Shown in pieces: positions 30,253-38,904 of a stretch of 64,000 nt of DNA (its first letter is position 1; each line of letters begins with the position of its first letter). The DNA is from Nannocystis pusilla (GTDB lineage: Bacteria; Myxococcota_A; Polyangia; Nannocystales; Nannocystaceae), in the NCBI RefSeq assembly GCF_020073745.1, contig NZ_JAIRAU010000020.1, forward strand, positions 1-64,000, in the 5' to 3' direction. The notes under the pieces are model-generated. The model worked only from the letters and a program-made list of their open reading frames with translations, did not search any database and was not told the origin of the DNA. Both the position numbers and the translations under genes were made by a program.

Positions 30253-31755
30253 ATGCACGGCTCGCCCGCGATCCGCTCCGTCGCCCTCCTCGCGCTGTTC
30301 TGCGCGTGCAACGACCCGGCCGCGAGCACCGCGACCGACGACGGCAGCGCCGCGGCCACGAGCACCGGCGAGCCCGGCACGAGCTCGAGCTCGAGCACCG
30401 GCACCACCGTCGTGCCGACCACCACCGGCGACGAGAGCAGCAGCGGCGAGCCCGGCTTCGACCCGCCGGCGCCGGTGTGCGGCAACGGCTACCGCGAGAG
30501 CGGCGAGGAGTGCGACGACGGCAACGCCGTCGAGGACGACGGCTGCGCCAGCGATTGCCTGGTGCCGTGCGGCCTCGCCGGTGAGGTCGTCGCGCTGTCG
30601 CCCTCGGCCGAGTCGGAGCTGTGGGTGGTCGCGGTCGCGCCCGCCTTCGACGGCAGCTTCGCCGCGATCGCGCGCCAGCGCGAGATCATCAGCGACGAGG
30701 AGGGCATGCAGACGATCGGCCTCGCGCGCACGCGGGTGATCTACTACGGCCCCGACGCCCAGGCCGCGTGGGACATCTTGCTCGCGCCCGCCGACGCGCG
30801 CCTCACCCCGGTCGGCGGGGTGGTCGACGAGGCCGGCGACGTCTACGTCGCCGCGACCGTCAAGGGCGCCGACGGGGACGACGTCAGGGTGGTCAAGCTC
30901 GCAGGTTCCGACGGACATGTCCTCTGGACCATCGACCACGACGGCGCCGAGCCGATGAGCGACGACCGGGCCAGCGGGATCGCGCTCGCGCCCGACGGCG
31001 ACGTGGTGGTCGCCGGCGACGTCACCGACGATCCGCTCGGCGGCGACGTGTGGGTCCGCAAGCTGGCCGCGGACGACGGGGCCGAGGTCTGGACCGCCGG
31101 CTGGAGCGGCGCCGGCAACGGCATGTTCTCCAACGACGACGCCGGCCGCCTCGCCGTCGCCGCCGACGGTTCGGTCTACGTCGGCGCGCGCGAGTACGTC
31201 GACTACAACATCGGCGAGGCCGTGCTGCTCAAGTTCCCCGAGGGCGGCGGCCCGGCCGAGTGGGTGTTCTCGCCGCTGGCCGACGGCAGCGTGCACAGCC
31301 ACGGCCCCGGATGGGTCGCGGTCGACGCCGCCGGCGACGCGCTCTACACCGCCGTGCGCCTGTCGGGCGCGGTGCCCAACTTCTGGGTCTACAAGCTCGG
31401 CGCCGACAAGGCCGTGCTGTGGGAGCGCGCCCTCGCCGACTTCGCCGTCGACGGCGACCAGTGGACGCTCGACGGCGCCGGGTTCGACCCCGACGGCGAG
31501 GTCGTGCTCGCCGGCGGCTTCCGCGTCAAGGACAAGCAGGGCCAGCTCGAGTGGCGCGAGGCCTGGCTCGCGCGCCTCGGCAACGACGGCGCGGCCCGCT
31601 GCCAGGTCCGCCACCGCGCCCCCAGCCCCGACCTGCTGCCGCCCGACGTCGTCGCCTACGACGCGGCCGTCGGCGCCGACGCGACCGCCTACGTCGGCGG
31701 GACGCTCGTCAACGCCGGCGAGCAGCAGAGCTGGGTCGGCCTGTTCCGGCCGTGA
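30253..31755 (+). CDS. Surface lipoprotein with DUF4215-type Cys-rich motif and beta-propeller
   Basis: 500 residues from ATG 30253. The signal peptide ends at a lipobox Cys (FCACN). A Ser/Thr linker follows, then a Cys-rich segment CGNGYRESGEECDDGNAVEDDGCASDC (about 76-103), the Myxococcus-type repeat found in many secreted proteins of this group. The rest consists of repeats with a GDVYVAATV / GDVVVAGDV / GSVYVGARE pattern, which look like blades of a PQQ- or SBBP-like beta-propeller. Function unknown; it is likely exposed on the cell surface. It ends 78 bases from a convergent gene. Confidence 0.75.
   Translation: MHGSPAIRSVALLALFCACNDPAASTATDDGSAAATSTGEPGTSSSSSTGTTVVPTTTGDESSSGEPGFDPPAPVCGNGYRESGEECDDGNAVEDDGCASDCLVPCGLAGEVVALSPSAESELWVVAVAPAFDGSFAAIARQREIISDEEGMQTIGLARTRVIYYGPDAQAAWDILLAPADARLTPVGGVVDEAGDVYVAATVKGADGDDVRVVKLAGSDGHVLWTIDHDGAEPMSDDRASGIALAPDGDVVVAGDVTDDPLGGDVWVRKLAADDGAEVWTAGWSGAGNGMFSNDDAGRLAVAADGSVYVGAREYVDYNIGEAVLLKFPEGGGPAEWVFSPLADGSVHSHGPGWVAVDAAGDALYTAVRLSGAVPNFWVYKLGADKAVLWERALADFAVDGDQWTLDGAGFDPDGEVVLAGGFRVKDKQGQLEWREAWLARLGNDGAARCQVRHRAPSPDLLPPDVVAYDAAVGADATAYVGGTLVNAGEQQSWVGLFRP
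30901..30922. repeat. Palindromic module, intragenic
   Basis: GCAGGTTCC and GGACATGTCC around GAC, in frame within the propeller domain. Confidence 0.5.
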
Positions 31756-31768
31756 GCGCCTGCACGCA

Positions 31769-31833
31769 GGGACATGCCCTGCCGGTCATGTCCCATCGAC
31801 CACGCTCCTTCGGGCATGTCCTTAAGGCACGGC
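31769..31833. terminator. Hairpin cluster between convergent genes
   Basis: GGGACATG (31769-31776) pairs perfectly with CATGTCCC (31787-31794) across a ten-base loop. A further CATGTCCTTAAGG module follows. The cluster fills the gap between a plus-strand stop at 31755 and a minus-strand stop at 31834, so it could stop transcription from both sides. Confidence 0.5.
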
Positions 31834-33438
31834 TCAGTGCAGCCGCACGACCTGAGCCGCCGCCGCGTGGGCGCGCAGCTGGCCGCCTGCCGTGAAGGAC
31901 AGGCCCGCGAGCGCCCCCGGCGGCAGCGCGGCGACCACCATCGTCGCGTCGCTGTCGGGGATCGGCAGCGCGGCCGCGGGCTCGCGCACCGTCTCGCCGT
32001 CGACCGCGAACTCGACGAACGTGCCGTCCGCGCGCCCGCGCAGCGGCACCGCGCCGACCGTGGTGTACCAGCGCGCCTTGCCGTCCTGCATCAGCGTGCC
32101 GACCACGATCGGCCGCGCCGCGGGGTCGTGCGGGGCGCCGCCCGCGTCCCACGACGTCAGCTCGCGGATGTTGTCAAAGGTCTTCTCCCAGCCGAAGTCG
32201 GACACCCACGACTGCGCGCAGTAGCTCATGTAGTCGCGGAAGCTGGTCGGCGAGCGCATCACGGTGTCGTGGATCCCGTAGCCCCAGCGGCCGATCCGGC
32301 CGTTGGGGTAGGGGTAGTCGAGGTCGGCTCCGGCCTCGCCGCCGCTGCAGCGGATGTGATAGAGGCCCTGCGTGTGGCCGATCTCGTGCACGAACGTGTC
32401 GCGGGCGCCGACCCCTGACGATTGCCAGCGACCGACCGCCAGCCGCTGGTACGCGTAGCCCGGCGTCGGCTGGTCGGGGATGCCCGCGGCCTGGCCGAGC
32501 AGCCCGGCCGGGTAGCCGTCGCAGCTGTCGATGAGGCCGTAGTAGTAGAGGTTGTCGGCCGGCTTGTCCGCGGCCCGCTGCTCCTGCAGCGCGACCAGGA
32601 TCGGCACGAAGCCGTTCGGTTCGCTCCCGATCGACGCCGTGTACTCCCACGGCTCGCGGACCGTCAGCACCGCGCGCTCGATCGGGTTGTGCTGCTCGAG
32701 CCACACCTTCATCGCCTCGACGTCGGCGTCGGTGATCGTCGGCGTGCAGGTCATGCCGCCGAACACGTGCCGGATCGGCACCAGCTCGACCTTGATCTCC
32801 ATCGACGCGTCCTCGACCGCGAGCGTGCCCCGGCCGGCCAGCGGCAGGAGCGGCGGCGGATCGCTGACCTCGCCGGCGGCCAGCATCGGGTCGGGCTCGA
32901 GCGCCTCGATGCGGTACTGCAGGCCCGGCCCGACCAGCGCCGCCGGCAGCTCCCACGAGAAGGTGGTGAACAGGTCGCCGTCGTTGCTCGGCCCGCTGAC
33001 CATCACCTTGAACTCGTCGACGCGGGTCTCGCCGTCGGCTGTCCACAAGGTCAGGCGGCCGACGATCTCGCGCGGCGTGAAGTCGGCGTGGAGCAGCCAG
33101 TCGGCGCGCATCACCGCCTTGCGCCCGGCGAGCAGGCGGGCCCCGAGCTCGGCGCTCGGCACCTCGACCCCGTCGCGCACGATCTCCACCTGAACACCTT
33201 GATTGACGGTCGCGCGGGTCAGGCGGATCCCCCGGGCGTACTCGAGCGCGGGCGTCTCGTCGCCGGTGGTCGCGGACGACGTCGAGGTCGTCGTCGGCGC
33301 CTCGGTCCCGGTCGACGTCGAGGCTTCGCCGGTGCTGCTCGTCGACGACGGCAGCGCTTCGGTCCCGCTCGCCGGGTCGTCGGCGCACGCGGGCAGGAGG
33401 GCGAGCGCGACGACGGACGCGAGGTGGGAGCGCGACAT
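31834..33438 (-). CDS. Metzincin-type zinc metalloprotease lipoprotein
   Basis: 534 residues from the ATG ending at 33438. A lipoprotein signal (lipobox at LLPAC) and a Ser/Thr linker (about 22-55) are followed by a beta-rich region and a protease domain. The zinc site is HEIGHTQGLYH: His351, Glu352, His355 and His361, the extended HExxHxxGxxH metzincin pattern. A possible Met-turn lies in RDYMSYC about 45 residues later. Such lipoproteins probably digest prey or matrix proteins at the surface. The long open frame further upstream on this strand is an antisense shadow of the WGR gene. Confidence 0.8.
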   Translation of the reverse strand: MSRSHLASVVALALLPACADDPASGTEALPSSTSSTGEASTSTGTEAPTTTSTSSATTGDETPALEYARGIRLTRATVNQGVQVEIVRDGVEVPSAELGARLLAGRKAVMRADWLLHADFTPREIVGRLTLWTADGETRVDEFKVMVSGPSNDGDLFTTFSWELPAALVGPGLQYRIEALEPDPMLAAGEVSDPPPLLPLAGRGTLAVEDASMEIKVELVPIRHVFGGMTCTPTITDADVEAMKVWLEQHNPIERAVLTVREPWEYTASIGSEPNGFVPILVALQEQRAADKPADNLYYYGLIDSCDGYPAGLLGQAAGIPDQPTPGYAYQRLAVGRWQSSGVGARDTFVHEIGHTQGLYHIRCSGGEAGADLDYPYPNGRIGRWGYGIHDTVMRSPTSFRDYMSYCAQSWVSDFGWEKTFDNIRELTSWDAGGAPHDPAARPIVVGTLMQDGKARWYTTVGAVPLRGRADGTFVEFAVDGETVREPAAALPIPDSDATMVVAALPPGALAGLSFTAGGQLRAHAAAAQVVRLH

Positions 33439-33446
33439 CGCGTCCG

Positions 33447-33452
33447 ACTGTA
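33447..33452 (-). promoter_or_regulatory. -10-like hexamer at leaderless distance
   Basis: On the minus strand TACAGT, within TGATACAGT, ends eight bases before the ATG of the metalloprotease. Confidence 0.45.
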
Positions 33453-33672
33453 TCAGGCCCGGCGGGGTGTGGCGGGCGAGAAACCAGGAGTATGGAAGGT
33501 CAGGCGCGGATCGGGCTGCGAAGCGGCGCAGCGGGCCTCCCGAGGCTCCCGGCCGTCTCCCGACGGGCCCGCGCGGGAGGGCGGCTGCGCGCGTGTGGGA
33601 GCCCGCGTGATCTCGTCCGGCGTGCGCACCTGCTTGCAGGTGCAAGCCGGTCAGGGCTATAGCGGGAGTGCC

Positions 33673-36600
33673 GTGAAGTTGATCCGTCGCGTCTCCCTCG
33701 GCCTGCGCGAAGGCTCCTCCGACAAGGTCTACATCGTCGACCTGTGCGAGGTGAGCAAGGGCAAGTTCGTCGTCAACTTCCAGTTCGGTCGGCGCGGCGC
33801 GCCGCTGAAGGACGGCACCAAGACCGATGCGCCGGTCAGCGAGAACACCGCGCGCTCGGTGTTCGCCAAGCTGGTCGACGAGAAGAAGCGCAAGGGCTAC
33901 ACCGAGTCGGCCGAGGCGGCGGCGGTGGGGCGGACCCTCGGCGGCGCCGCGAGCGAGGCGGCGCCCGCGGCGCCTGCCCGAAAGGCCAGCTCGAGCGTCA
34001 CCAGCCCGGCCGAGGCGATCCTCGCCCGCCTCCAGGGCGCGCCCGCCAGCCGCAAGCCGTGGAGCCCGGCGCGGGTGGCCTGGCGCGCCGGCGAGTACCG
34101 CCTGCGCGAGGCCGTGCCGCACCTCATCCGCCTGATCGGCTCGGGCGACCAGCTGCTCGACTACTGCATCGCCTGGGCGCTGGCCCGCTGCGGCGACGGC
34201 GACACCTTCGCCGCGCTGGCGCGGGCCCGCAACGAACCTGGCCTTCAGGCCAGTAGCCTCGACGAGGCGCTGAAGCTGTTCATCCCGCGGGCGCAGAAGA
34301 GCGACCTCGTGATGCGCATGACGCTCGAGATGCTGCGCGGCTGGAGCGACGAGCTGCGCGAGGCCGTGGCCGCGAGGGCGCGCGCCGCCCTGCCGCCGAC
34401 CTTGCGCGAGTTCGCTGGAAAAGGTGATCCCGACGCCTTCACGGCCGTGTTCCTGGCCGGGCTCGCGGCCGGCGACGCGGCCACGCTCGAGGACGTCTAC
34501 CGCATCGACGACGACACCGTGCGCCCGGGCCTGCTCGCCGGCCTGCGCACGATTCCGCTGCAGGTCGGCTCGTTCCGCCACGTCCGCCACGTGTTCAAGA
34601 TGGCCGAGGTCCGCGGCGACGCCGAGGTGTTCGGCCTCATCGCCCACCGCATCGAGAAGACCCCGGCCACCTTCGGCTCGCGCCGCAACATGTACCTCGG
34701 CGGCCGCTGGACCGACGTCGCCAAGGAGCTGAAGCGCACCGACTCGCGCCTGGCCTACTCGAGCAACACCCGCGATTACCTGCGGCGCCGGACCTTCCGC
34801 AGCCTGCGGCGCCTGGCCGAGGCCGGCGATGCGCTCGGCTACGTCAAGCTGGCGGTCGGGGTGCTCTTGCCGTTCACCGACGCCGACGGCCAGGAGATCC
34901 GGCAGGCCACGCGCTACAGCTACAGCACGCGCAAGAACAAGGTCACCCGCTGGGACCGCTTCGCCGCCTACCACGCCTTCAACGCGATCCTGTACGGCGG
35001 CAACAGCCCGCGCTACGAGCCGCGGGTGCGCGGCGCGACCTGGCGCTGCCGCAGCAACTACAAGCCCGGCGACCCGGCCCCGGCCCACCGCGAGGAGTCG
35101 TTCCCGAAGGTCTGGGACCAGGTGCCGCTCGGCCTCATGCACCTCCTGTCCGAAAGTGCATGTACGCTCGTGCACGAGTTCGCGGTCAAGGCGATCCGCG
35201 ACAACAAGACCTTCCTCGCCGAGCTCGACGTCGACGGCATCGTCATGCTGCTCGAGCGCCCGTTCGAGGTCACCGCGCAGCTCGGCTTCGAGCTGGCCAG
35301 GGCGCGCTACAACCCCGACGACCCCGACCTCGCGCTGATCGCCGCCGTCGCCAATTGCGCCGTCCCGGCCGCGCGCAAGCTGGCGCACGGGTGGATCGAC
35401 GCCGACCGCAACCGCTTCGCCGGCGCCCACGACCTGCTGGTCGCGCTGTTGTTCTCGCGCCACGAGGACACCCGCGCCTACGCCCGCGTGCTGCTGCAGG
35501 GCGTGCCGCTGCCCGCGGCGGCCGCCTCGACGCTGATCGCCCGCGTCGTCGCCGGCGTGCTCGCGCTGCCCGACACCCCCGAGGCCGCCGCGATCGCGGG
35601 CGACGTCGGCGAGACCTTGATGCGGGCCTTCGCCCGGCCGCTGCGCAGCGTCGGCCTCGGCGTCGTCGTCGACCTCGTCGCCCACCCGCTGCTCGGCGCC
35701 CAGACGCTCGCCGCCAACATCCTCCTCAACCACGACACGCGGCCCGAGGACCTGCCGGAGCAGCTCATCGCCGCGCTCGCGGTCGAGAGCAAGCACGCCG
35801 CGGTGCGCAGCCTCGGCATCCGCCTGTTCGGCGAGCTGCCCGACAGCGTCCTGGTCCAGCGCGGCGGCCTCATGCTCGCCTTCCTGACCTCGGCGCACGT
35901 CGACCAGCGCGACGCCATCCGCCCGGTGGTGCAGCGCCTCGCCGGCCGCGACCCGGCCTTCGCCGCCGCGATCGTCGGCCCGCTGATCGGCGCGCTGCTG
36001 GTCAAGGAGGCCCACGAGGGCGTGCACAGCTTCGTGCTGCGCCTGCTCAAGACCGACCTCGACGCCGCGCTCGGCAGCGTCGACAAGGACCTCGTCATGC
36101 GCCTCCTGCGGGCCAAGGCCCCGGCGGCGCAGGAGCTCGGCGGCCTGCTGCTGGCGCGCAACGTCGACCCCGACAGCCTCGACGTCGGCGAGGTCGCGCG
36201 CCTCGGCAGCCACGAGATCCTGGCCGTGCGCCACGCCGCGTGGCGCTTCTTCGAGCGCAACGTCGACCGCGTCCGCCGCGAGCTGCCGGTCGCGATCAAG
36301 CTGCTCGACGCCAAGTGGGACGACTCGCGCGCGTTCGCCTTCGGGTTCTTCCGCGAGAGCCTGCAGCCGGCCGACTACCCGCCCGACGTCCTGGTCGCCA
36401 TCGCCGACTCGGTGCGCGCCGACGTGCAGGCGTTCGGCCGCGAGATGATCACCCGCTGCTTCCGCGAGGAGCACGGGCTCGACTACCTGCGCCGCCTCAG
36501 CGAGCACCCCTCGGCCGACGTGCAGCTGTTCGCCACCAACTACCTCGAGCAGTACGCGGCCGGCTCGATCGAGCGGCTGCGCGAGCTGACGCCGTACTTC

Positions 36601-36870
36601 CTCGGCGTGCTGTCGCGGGTCAACCGCGGCCGGGTGGCCAAGGCGCGGGTGTTCCGCTTCCTCACCGCCGAGGCGCTGAAGAGCCCCGAGGCGGCCCAGC
36701 TGGTCGCCGAGCTGATGACGCGACAGAGCCTGACGATGGCGATCGGCGACCGGGCGGCCAGCATCGTCGCCATGGTCGGGGTGCGCGAGCGCTTCGGCGA
36801 CGTGCCGATGCCGATCGAGATCCGCCAGCCGCCGGTGCGGACGAAGGGACAGGTGCAGCGTGGAGTTTGA
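33673..36870 (+). CDS. WGR-domain plus HEAT/ARM-repeat protein, retron accessory protein
   Basis: 1065 residues from GTG 33673, preceded by GGGAG. Residues 1-78 are a WGR domain (SDKVYIVDLCEV, VNFQFGRRGAPLKDGTKT), a nucleic-acid-binding fold known from PARPs and bacterial DNA-linked proteins. An Ala/Ser linker follows, and the remaining 950 residues are almost all helical in repeated pairs typical of HEAT/ARM repeats (for example LVLIRLIGSGDQLLD-like and VLVAIADSVRADVQAFGRE segments). The next gene overlaps by 11 bp and encodes a SWIM protein, then come a retron RNA and its reverse transcriptase. ARM plus WHSWIM is the accessory pair I recall for type XIII retrons, so this is probably an effector or sensor part of the system. 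Three palindromic modules lie in frame. Confidence 0.8.
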   Translation: MKLIRRVSLGLREGSSDKVYIVDLCEVSKGKFVVNFQFGRRGAPLKDGTKTDAPVSENTARSVFAKLVDEKKRKGYTESAEAAAVGRTLGGAASEAAPAAPARKASSSVTSPAEAILARLQGAPASRKPWSPARVAWRAGEYRLREAVPHLIRLIGSGDQLLDYCIAWALARCGDGDTFAALARARNEPGLQASSLDEALKLFIPRAQKSDLVMRMTLEMLRGWSDELREAVAARARAALPPTLREFAGKGDPDAFTAVFLAGLAAGDAATLEDVYRIDDDTVRPGLLAGLRTIPLQVGSFRHVRHVFKMAEVRGDAEVFGLIAHRIEKTPATFGSRRNMYLGGRWTDVAKELKRTDSRLAYSSNTRDYLRRRTFRSLRRLAEAGDALGYVKLAVGVLLPFTDADGQEIRQATRYSYSTRKNKVTRWDRFAAYHAFNAILYGGNSPRYEPRVRGATWRCRSNYKPGDPAPAHREESFPKVWDQVPLGLMHLLSESACTLVHEFAVKAIRDNKTFLAELDVDGIVMLLERPFEVTAQLGFELARARYNPDDPDLALIAAVANCAVPAARKLAHGWIDADRNRFAGAHDLLVALLFSRHEDTRAYARVLLQGVPLPAAAASTLIARVVAGVLALPDTPEAAAIAGDVGETLMRAFARPLRSVGLGVVVDLVAHPLLGAQTLAANILLNHDTRPEDLPEQLIAALAVESKHAAVRSLGIRLFGELPDSVLVQRGGLMLAFLTSAHVDQRDAIRPVVQRLAGRDPAFAAAIVGPLIGALLVKEAHEGVHSFVLRLLKTDLDAALGSVDKDLVMRLLRAKAPAAQELGGLLLARNVDPDSLDVGEVARLGSHEILAVRHAAWRFFERNVDRVRRELPVAIKLLDAKWDDSRAFAFGFFRESLQPADYPPDVLVAIADSVRADVQAFGREMITRCFREEHGLDYLRRLSEHPSADVQLFATNYLEQYAAGSIERLRELTPYFLGVLSRVNRGRVAKARVFRFLTAEALKSPEAAQLVAELMTRQSLTMAIGDRAASIVAMVGVRERFGDVPMPIEIRQPPVRTKGQVQRGV
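33973..33990. repeat. Palindromic module in the WGR protein linker
   Basis: CCTGCCC and GGCCAGC around GAAA, in frame at about residues 101-106. Confidence 0.55.
34237..34253. repeat. Palindromic module in the WGR protein
   Basis: CTGGCCT and AGGCCAG around TC, a perfect 7-bp inverted repeat, in frame in EPGLQAS. Confidence 0.55.
35145..35163. repeat. Palindromic module in the WGR protein
   Basis: CCTGTCC and GTGCATGT around GAAA, in frame in LLSESACTL. The right half-site is degenerate. Confidence 0.45.
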
Positions 36871-38539
36871 GTACCGCTATCACGGCAGCACCGCCGTGGA
36901 CTCGTCGGCGCGCGCGACGAGCATGTCGTTCTCGCCCGACACCCGGCGCGAGCCGACTTACTTCGTCGGCGAGCTCGGCAAGTGCCTCGAGTTCCGCGAG
37001 GCCATCTCGGCGCTGCACGACGTGGTCGTCAGCGACCTGCGCTTCAAGCCCAAGGACCGCACCGAGTACATGGCCTGGCTGGCCAAGCAGGAGCAGGTCA
37101 ACTGGCAGCAGGTCGCGCTGCAGCGCTCGCGCAACGCCGCCGACATCAAGCGCATGCAGGCCGAGCTCGACGGGCTGTACCGCACCAGCTCGCAGCGCAT
37201 GCAGGGCTATAACAGCGCCAAGCGGCGCTACTTCGACTACCTGTACCAGAAGGACCGCGACGCCTGGTTCGTGCTCGACCCGGTGATCACCGTCCACCCC
37301 GACGAGGTGTTCTTCGAGTGCTTCTCGCAGGACGAGTCGACCTACGGCCGGCTGGGCGCCCGCTACGAGGTGTTCAGCCAGGTCAAGGAGTTCGCCTGCG
37401 GCACCACCAACATCGACTACTCCGCGGCGCTCTACGACGAGTTCCAGAAGATCCGCCGCTACAAGCAGACGATGTTCACCGTCGACCCGTCGGGCTTCGG
37501 CGTGCAGACCACCGCCGAGGACGACTTCAAGGAGCTGAAGATCGACCTGCCGGACTCGTGGGTGCGCGGGTTCCTGCAGGTCAGCGCGGCGATGACGCTG
37601 CCGACGATCTCGTTCGACCTCCACCCGATGGACGTGCACAACCTGTGCTTCGTGCTCCGCCGCCACAAGGAGAAGGTCGGCCCGCGCAGCCTGCGGTACA
37701 AGCTCAAGCCCGGCCACCCGGTCAAGGTCGTGTTCGAGCCGTGGAACCGCGAGATCGTGTTCCCGCGCTCGATCTACCGCGGCGACAAGGAGCACGAGGT
37801 CCGCGTGTGGGGCCGGCGACGGATCCTCATCCTCGAGCGGCTCATCCAGCTGGCCAACAAGTTCACCGTCCACCTGCTCGGCACCGGCCTGCCGTCGTTC
37901 TATATCGCCGACCTCGGCGACATGAACTTCACCCTCGGCCTGTCCGGATGGACCGCCAACGACTGGTCGACCGCCGGCAACTTCGACCTCATGGCCCCGC
38001 GCGCCACCGTCGACGAGTTCACCAAGCGGCGCGTGTTCGACGGCCTCAAGAAGCACTGGTTCTACAAGCCCGAGGCGCTCGCGCGCGAGCTCGAGCTCGA
38101 CACCGCCGCGGTCTACGGGGCCCTGGCCGCGTACACGCAGGCCGGCCGGGCCATCTACGACCTCGACAAGCAGGTCTACCGCGTCCGCGAGCTCAGCCGC
38201 GACCCGCTGCCGATGGACAAGCTGCGGTTCGCCAACGAGCGCGAGGCCTCGGCGCAGACGCTGGTCCAGCAGAACATGGCCACGGTGCGCCAGGCGGTGC
38301 CGTCGGGCGAGGGCGGCCTGGTGCTGCGCGGACGCGTCCGCGACGACCTGGCTTCACGACCCTCCGGGTCTGGATCGCACAACTACGAGGCCGAGCTCGT
38401 TGTCGACCGCGACGAGCGGCTCAGCTCCGCGTCGTGCACGTGCAACTTCTACCAGCAAAATAAACTGTACAAGGGGCCGTGTGAGCATATACTGGCCCTG
38501 CGGATCCAGCACCGCCGCGCCCACGGCGGGAGCCTCTGA
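36860..38539 (+). CDS. Winged-helix plus SWIM zinc-finger protein (WHSWIM), retron accessory protein
   Basis: 559 residues, GTG start at 36860, overlapping the WGR/ARM gene by 11 bp. The N-terminal 380 residues form a mixed domain I do not recognise, with a coiled-coil-like stretch around 70-115. A winged-helix segment lies near 390-435 (KKHWFYKPEALARELELDTAAVYGAL). The C-terminus has a SWIM zinc finger, CTCNFYQQNKLYKGPCEH (CxC...CxH), near 525-545, a module known to bind DNA or protein. Overlap with the WGR/ARM gene and the retron directly behind it argue that the four parts form one system. Confidence 0.8.
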   Translation: MEFEYRYHGSTAVDSSARATSMSFSPDTRREPTYFVGELGKCLEFREAISALHDVVVSDLRFKPKDRTEYMAWLAKQEQVNWQQVALQRSRNAADIKRMQAELDGLYRTSSQRMQGYNSAKRRYFDYLYQKDRDAWFVLDPVITVHPDEVFFECFSQDESTYGRLGARYEVFSQVKEFACGTTNIDYSAALYDEFQKIRRYKQTMFTVDPSGFGVQTTAEDDFKELKIDLPDSWVRGFLQVSAAMTLPTISFDLHPMDVHNLCFVLRRHKEKVGPRSLRYKLKPGHPVKVVFEPWNREIVFPRSIYRGDKEHEVRVWGRRRILILERLIQLANKFTVHLLGTGLPSFYIADLGDMNFTLGLSGWTANDWSTAGNFDLMAPRATVDEFTKRRVFDGLKKHWFYKPEALARELELDTAAVYGALAAYTQAGRAIYDLDKQVYRVRELSRDPLPMDKLRFANEREASAQTLVQQNMATVRQAVPSGEGGLVLRGRVRDDLASRPSGSGSHNYEAELVVDRDERLSSASCTCNFYQQNKLYKGPCEHILALRIQHRRAHGGSL

Positions 38540-38604
38540 GTCGCTCGACCCCCCATTCGCACTCCGATCATTCACTCCGCGAGGCGCACCACCCATCTAG
38601 TTTC

Positions 38605-38836
38605 GTCATGACAACGGCGAAGGCCGAGCCTAGCAACCCGGGCGGCGGATCGCCGTCCTTGCGACATGCTCGTTCACGCTTCACTGGCCCGCTCTTGACT
38701 GTGCGGCCCATCGGGTAGCTGTCGCTATTCCGGTGGGACTTCCATGAAGCGACTGAGCGACAGCTACCCGGGGCCGCTTGAGTTGAGCGGTCCAGTCCTT
38801 TGAGCCTTCGTAGCGGGTCTTCGCCGTTGTCATGAC
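38605..38836 (+). ncRNA. Retron msr-msd RNA
   Basis: The region is bounded by perfect 18-base inverted repeats a1 (38605-38622, GTCATGACAACGGCGAAG) and a2 (38819-38836). Behind a1 is an msr stem GGGCGGCG/CGCCGTCC (38640-38647 with 38651-38658). The msd part is one long hairpin: GCGGCCC (38703-38709) with GGGCCGC (38771-38777), then after a two-base bulge CGGGTAGCTGTCGCT (38712-38726) with AGCGACAGCTACCCG (38756-38770), with a 29-base loop. This is the retron layout; the RT gene starts 68 bases later. The branching G is probably just after a1, in the CGAGCCTAGC stretch, but cannot be fixed by eye. The msDNA may be about 140 nt long, similar to Nannocystis exedens retrons as I recall them. Confidence 0.88.
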
Positions 38837-38904
38837 ACCCTATTCCGCGCACGCTCCCTTTACGCGACTCGAGTCGCTGACTCGCTGACCCCCCGCCTCG
38901 AACA

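Noticed and set aside
31834-36507. Very long minus-strand open frame (over 1500 codons) across the WGR gene
   Set aside because: Only the part up to 33438 has a start, signal peptide and protease motif. The rest is an antisense shadow of the WGR/ARM gene, rich in Arg, Ala, Asp and Val as expected from GC bias.
38540-38604. Possible own promoter of the retron RNA (CATCTA near 38594)
   Set aside because: The -35 is poor and the spacing long. Read-through from the WHSWIM gene is as likely.
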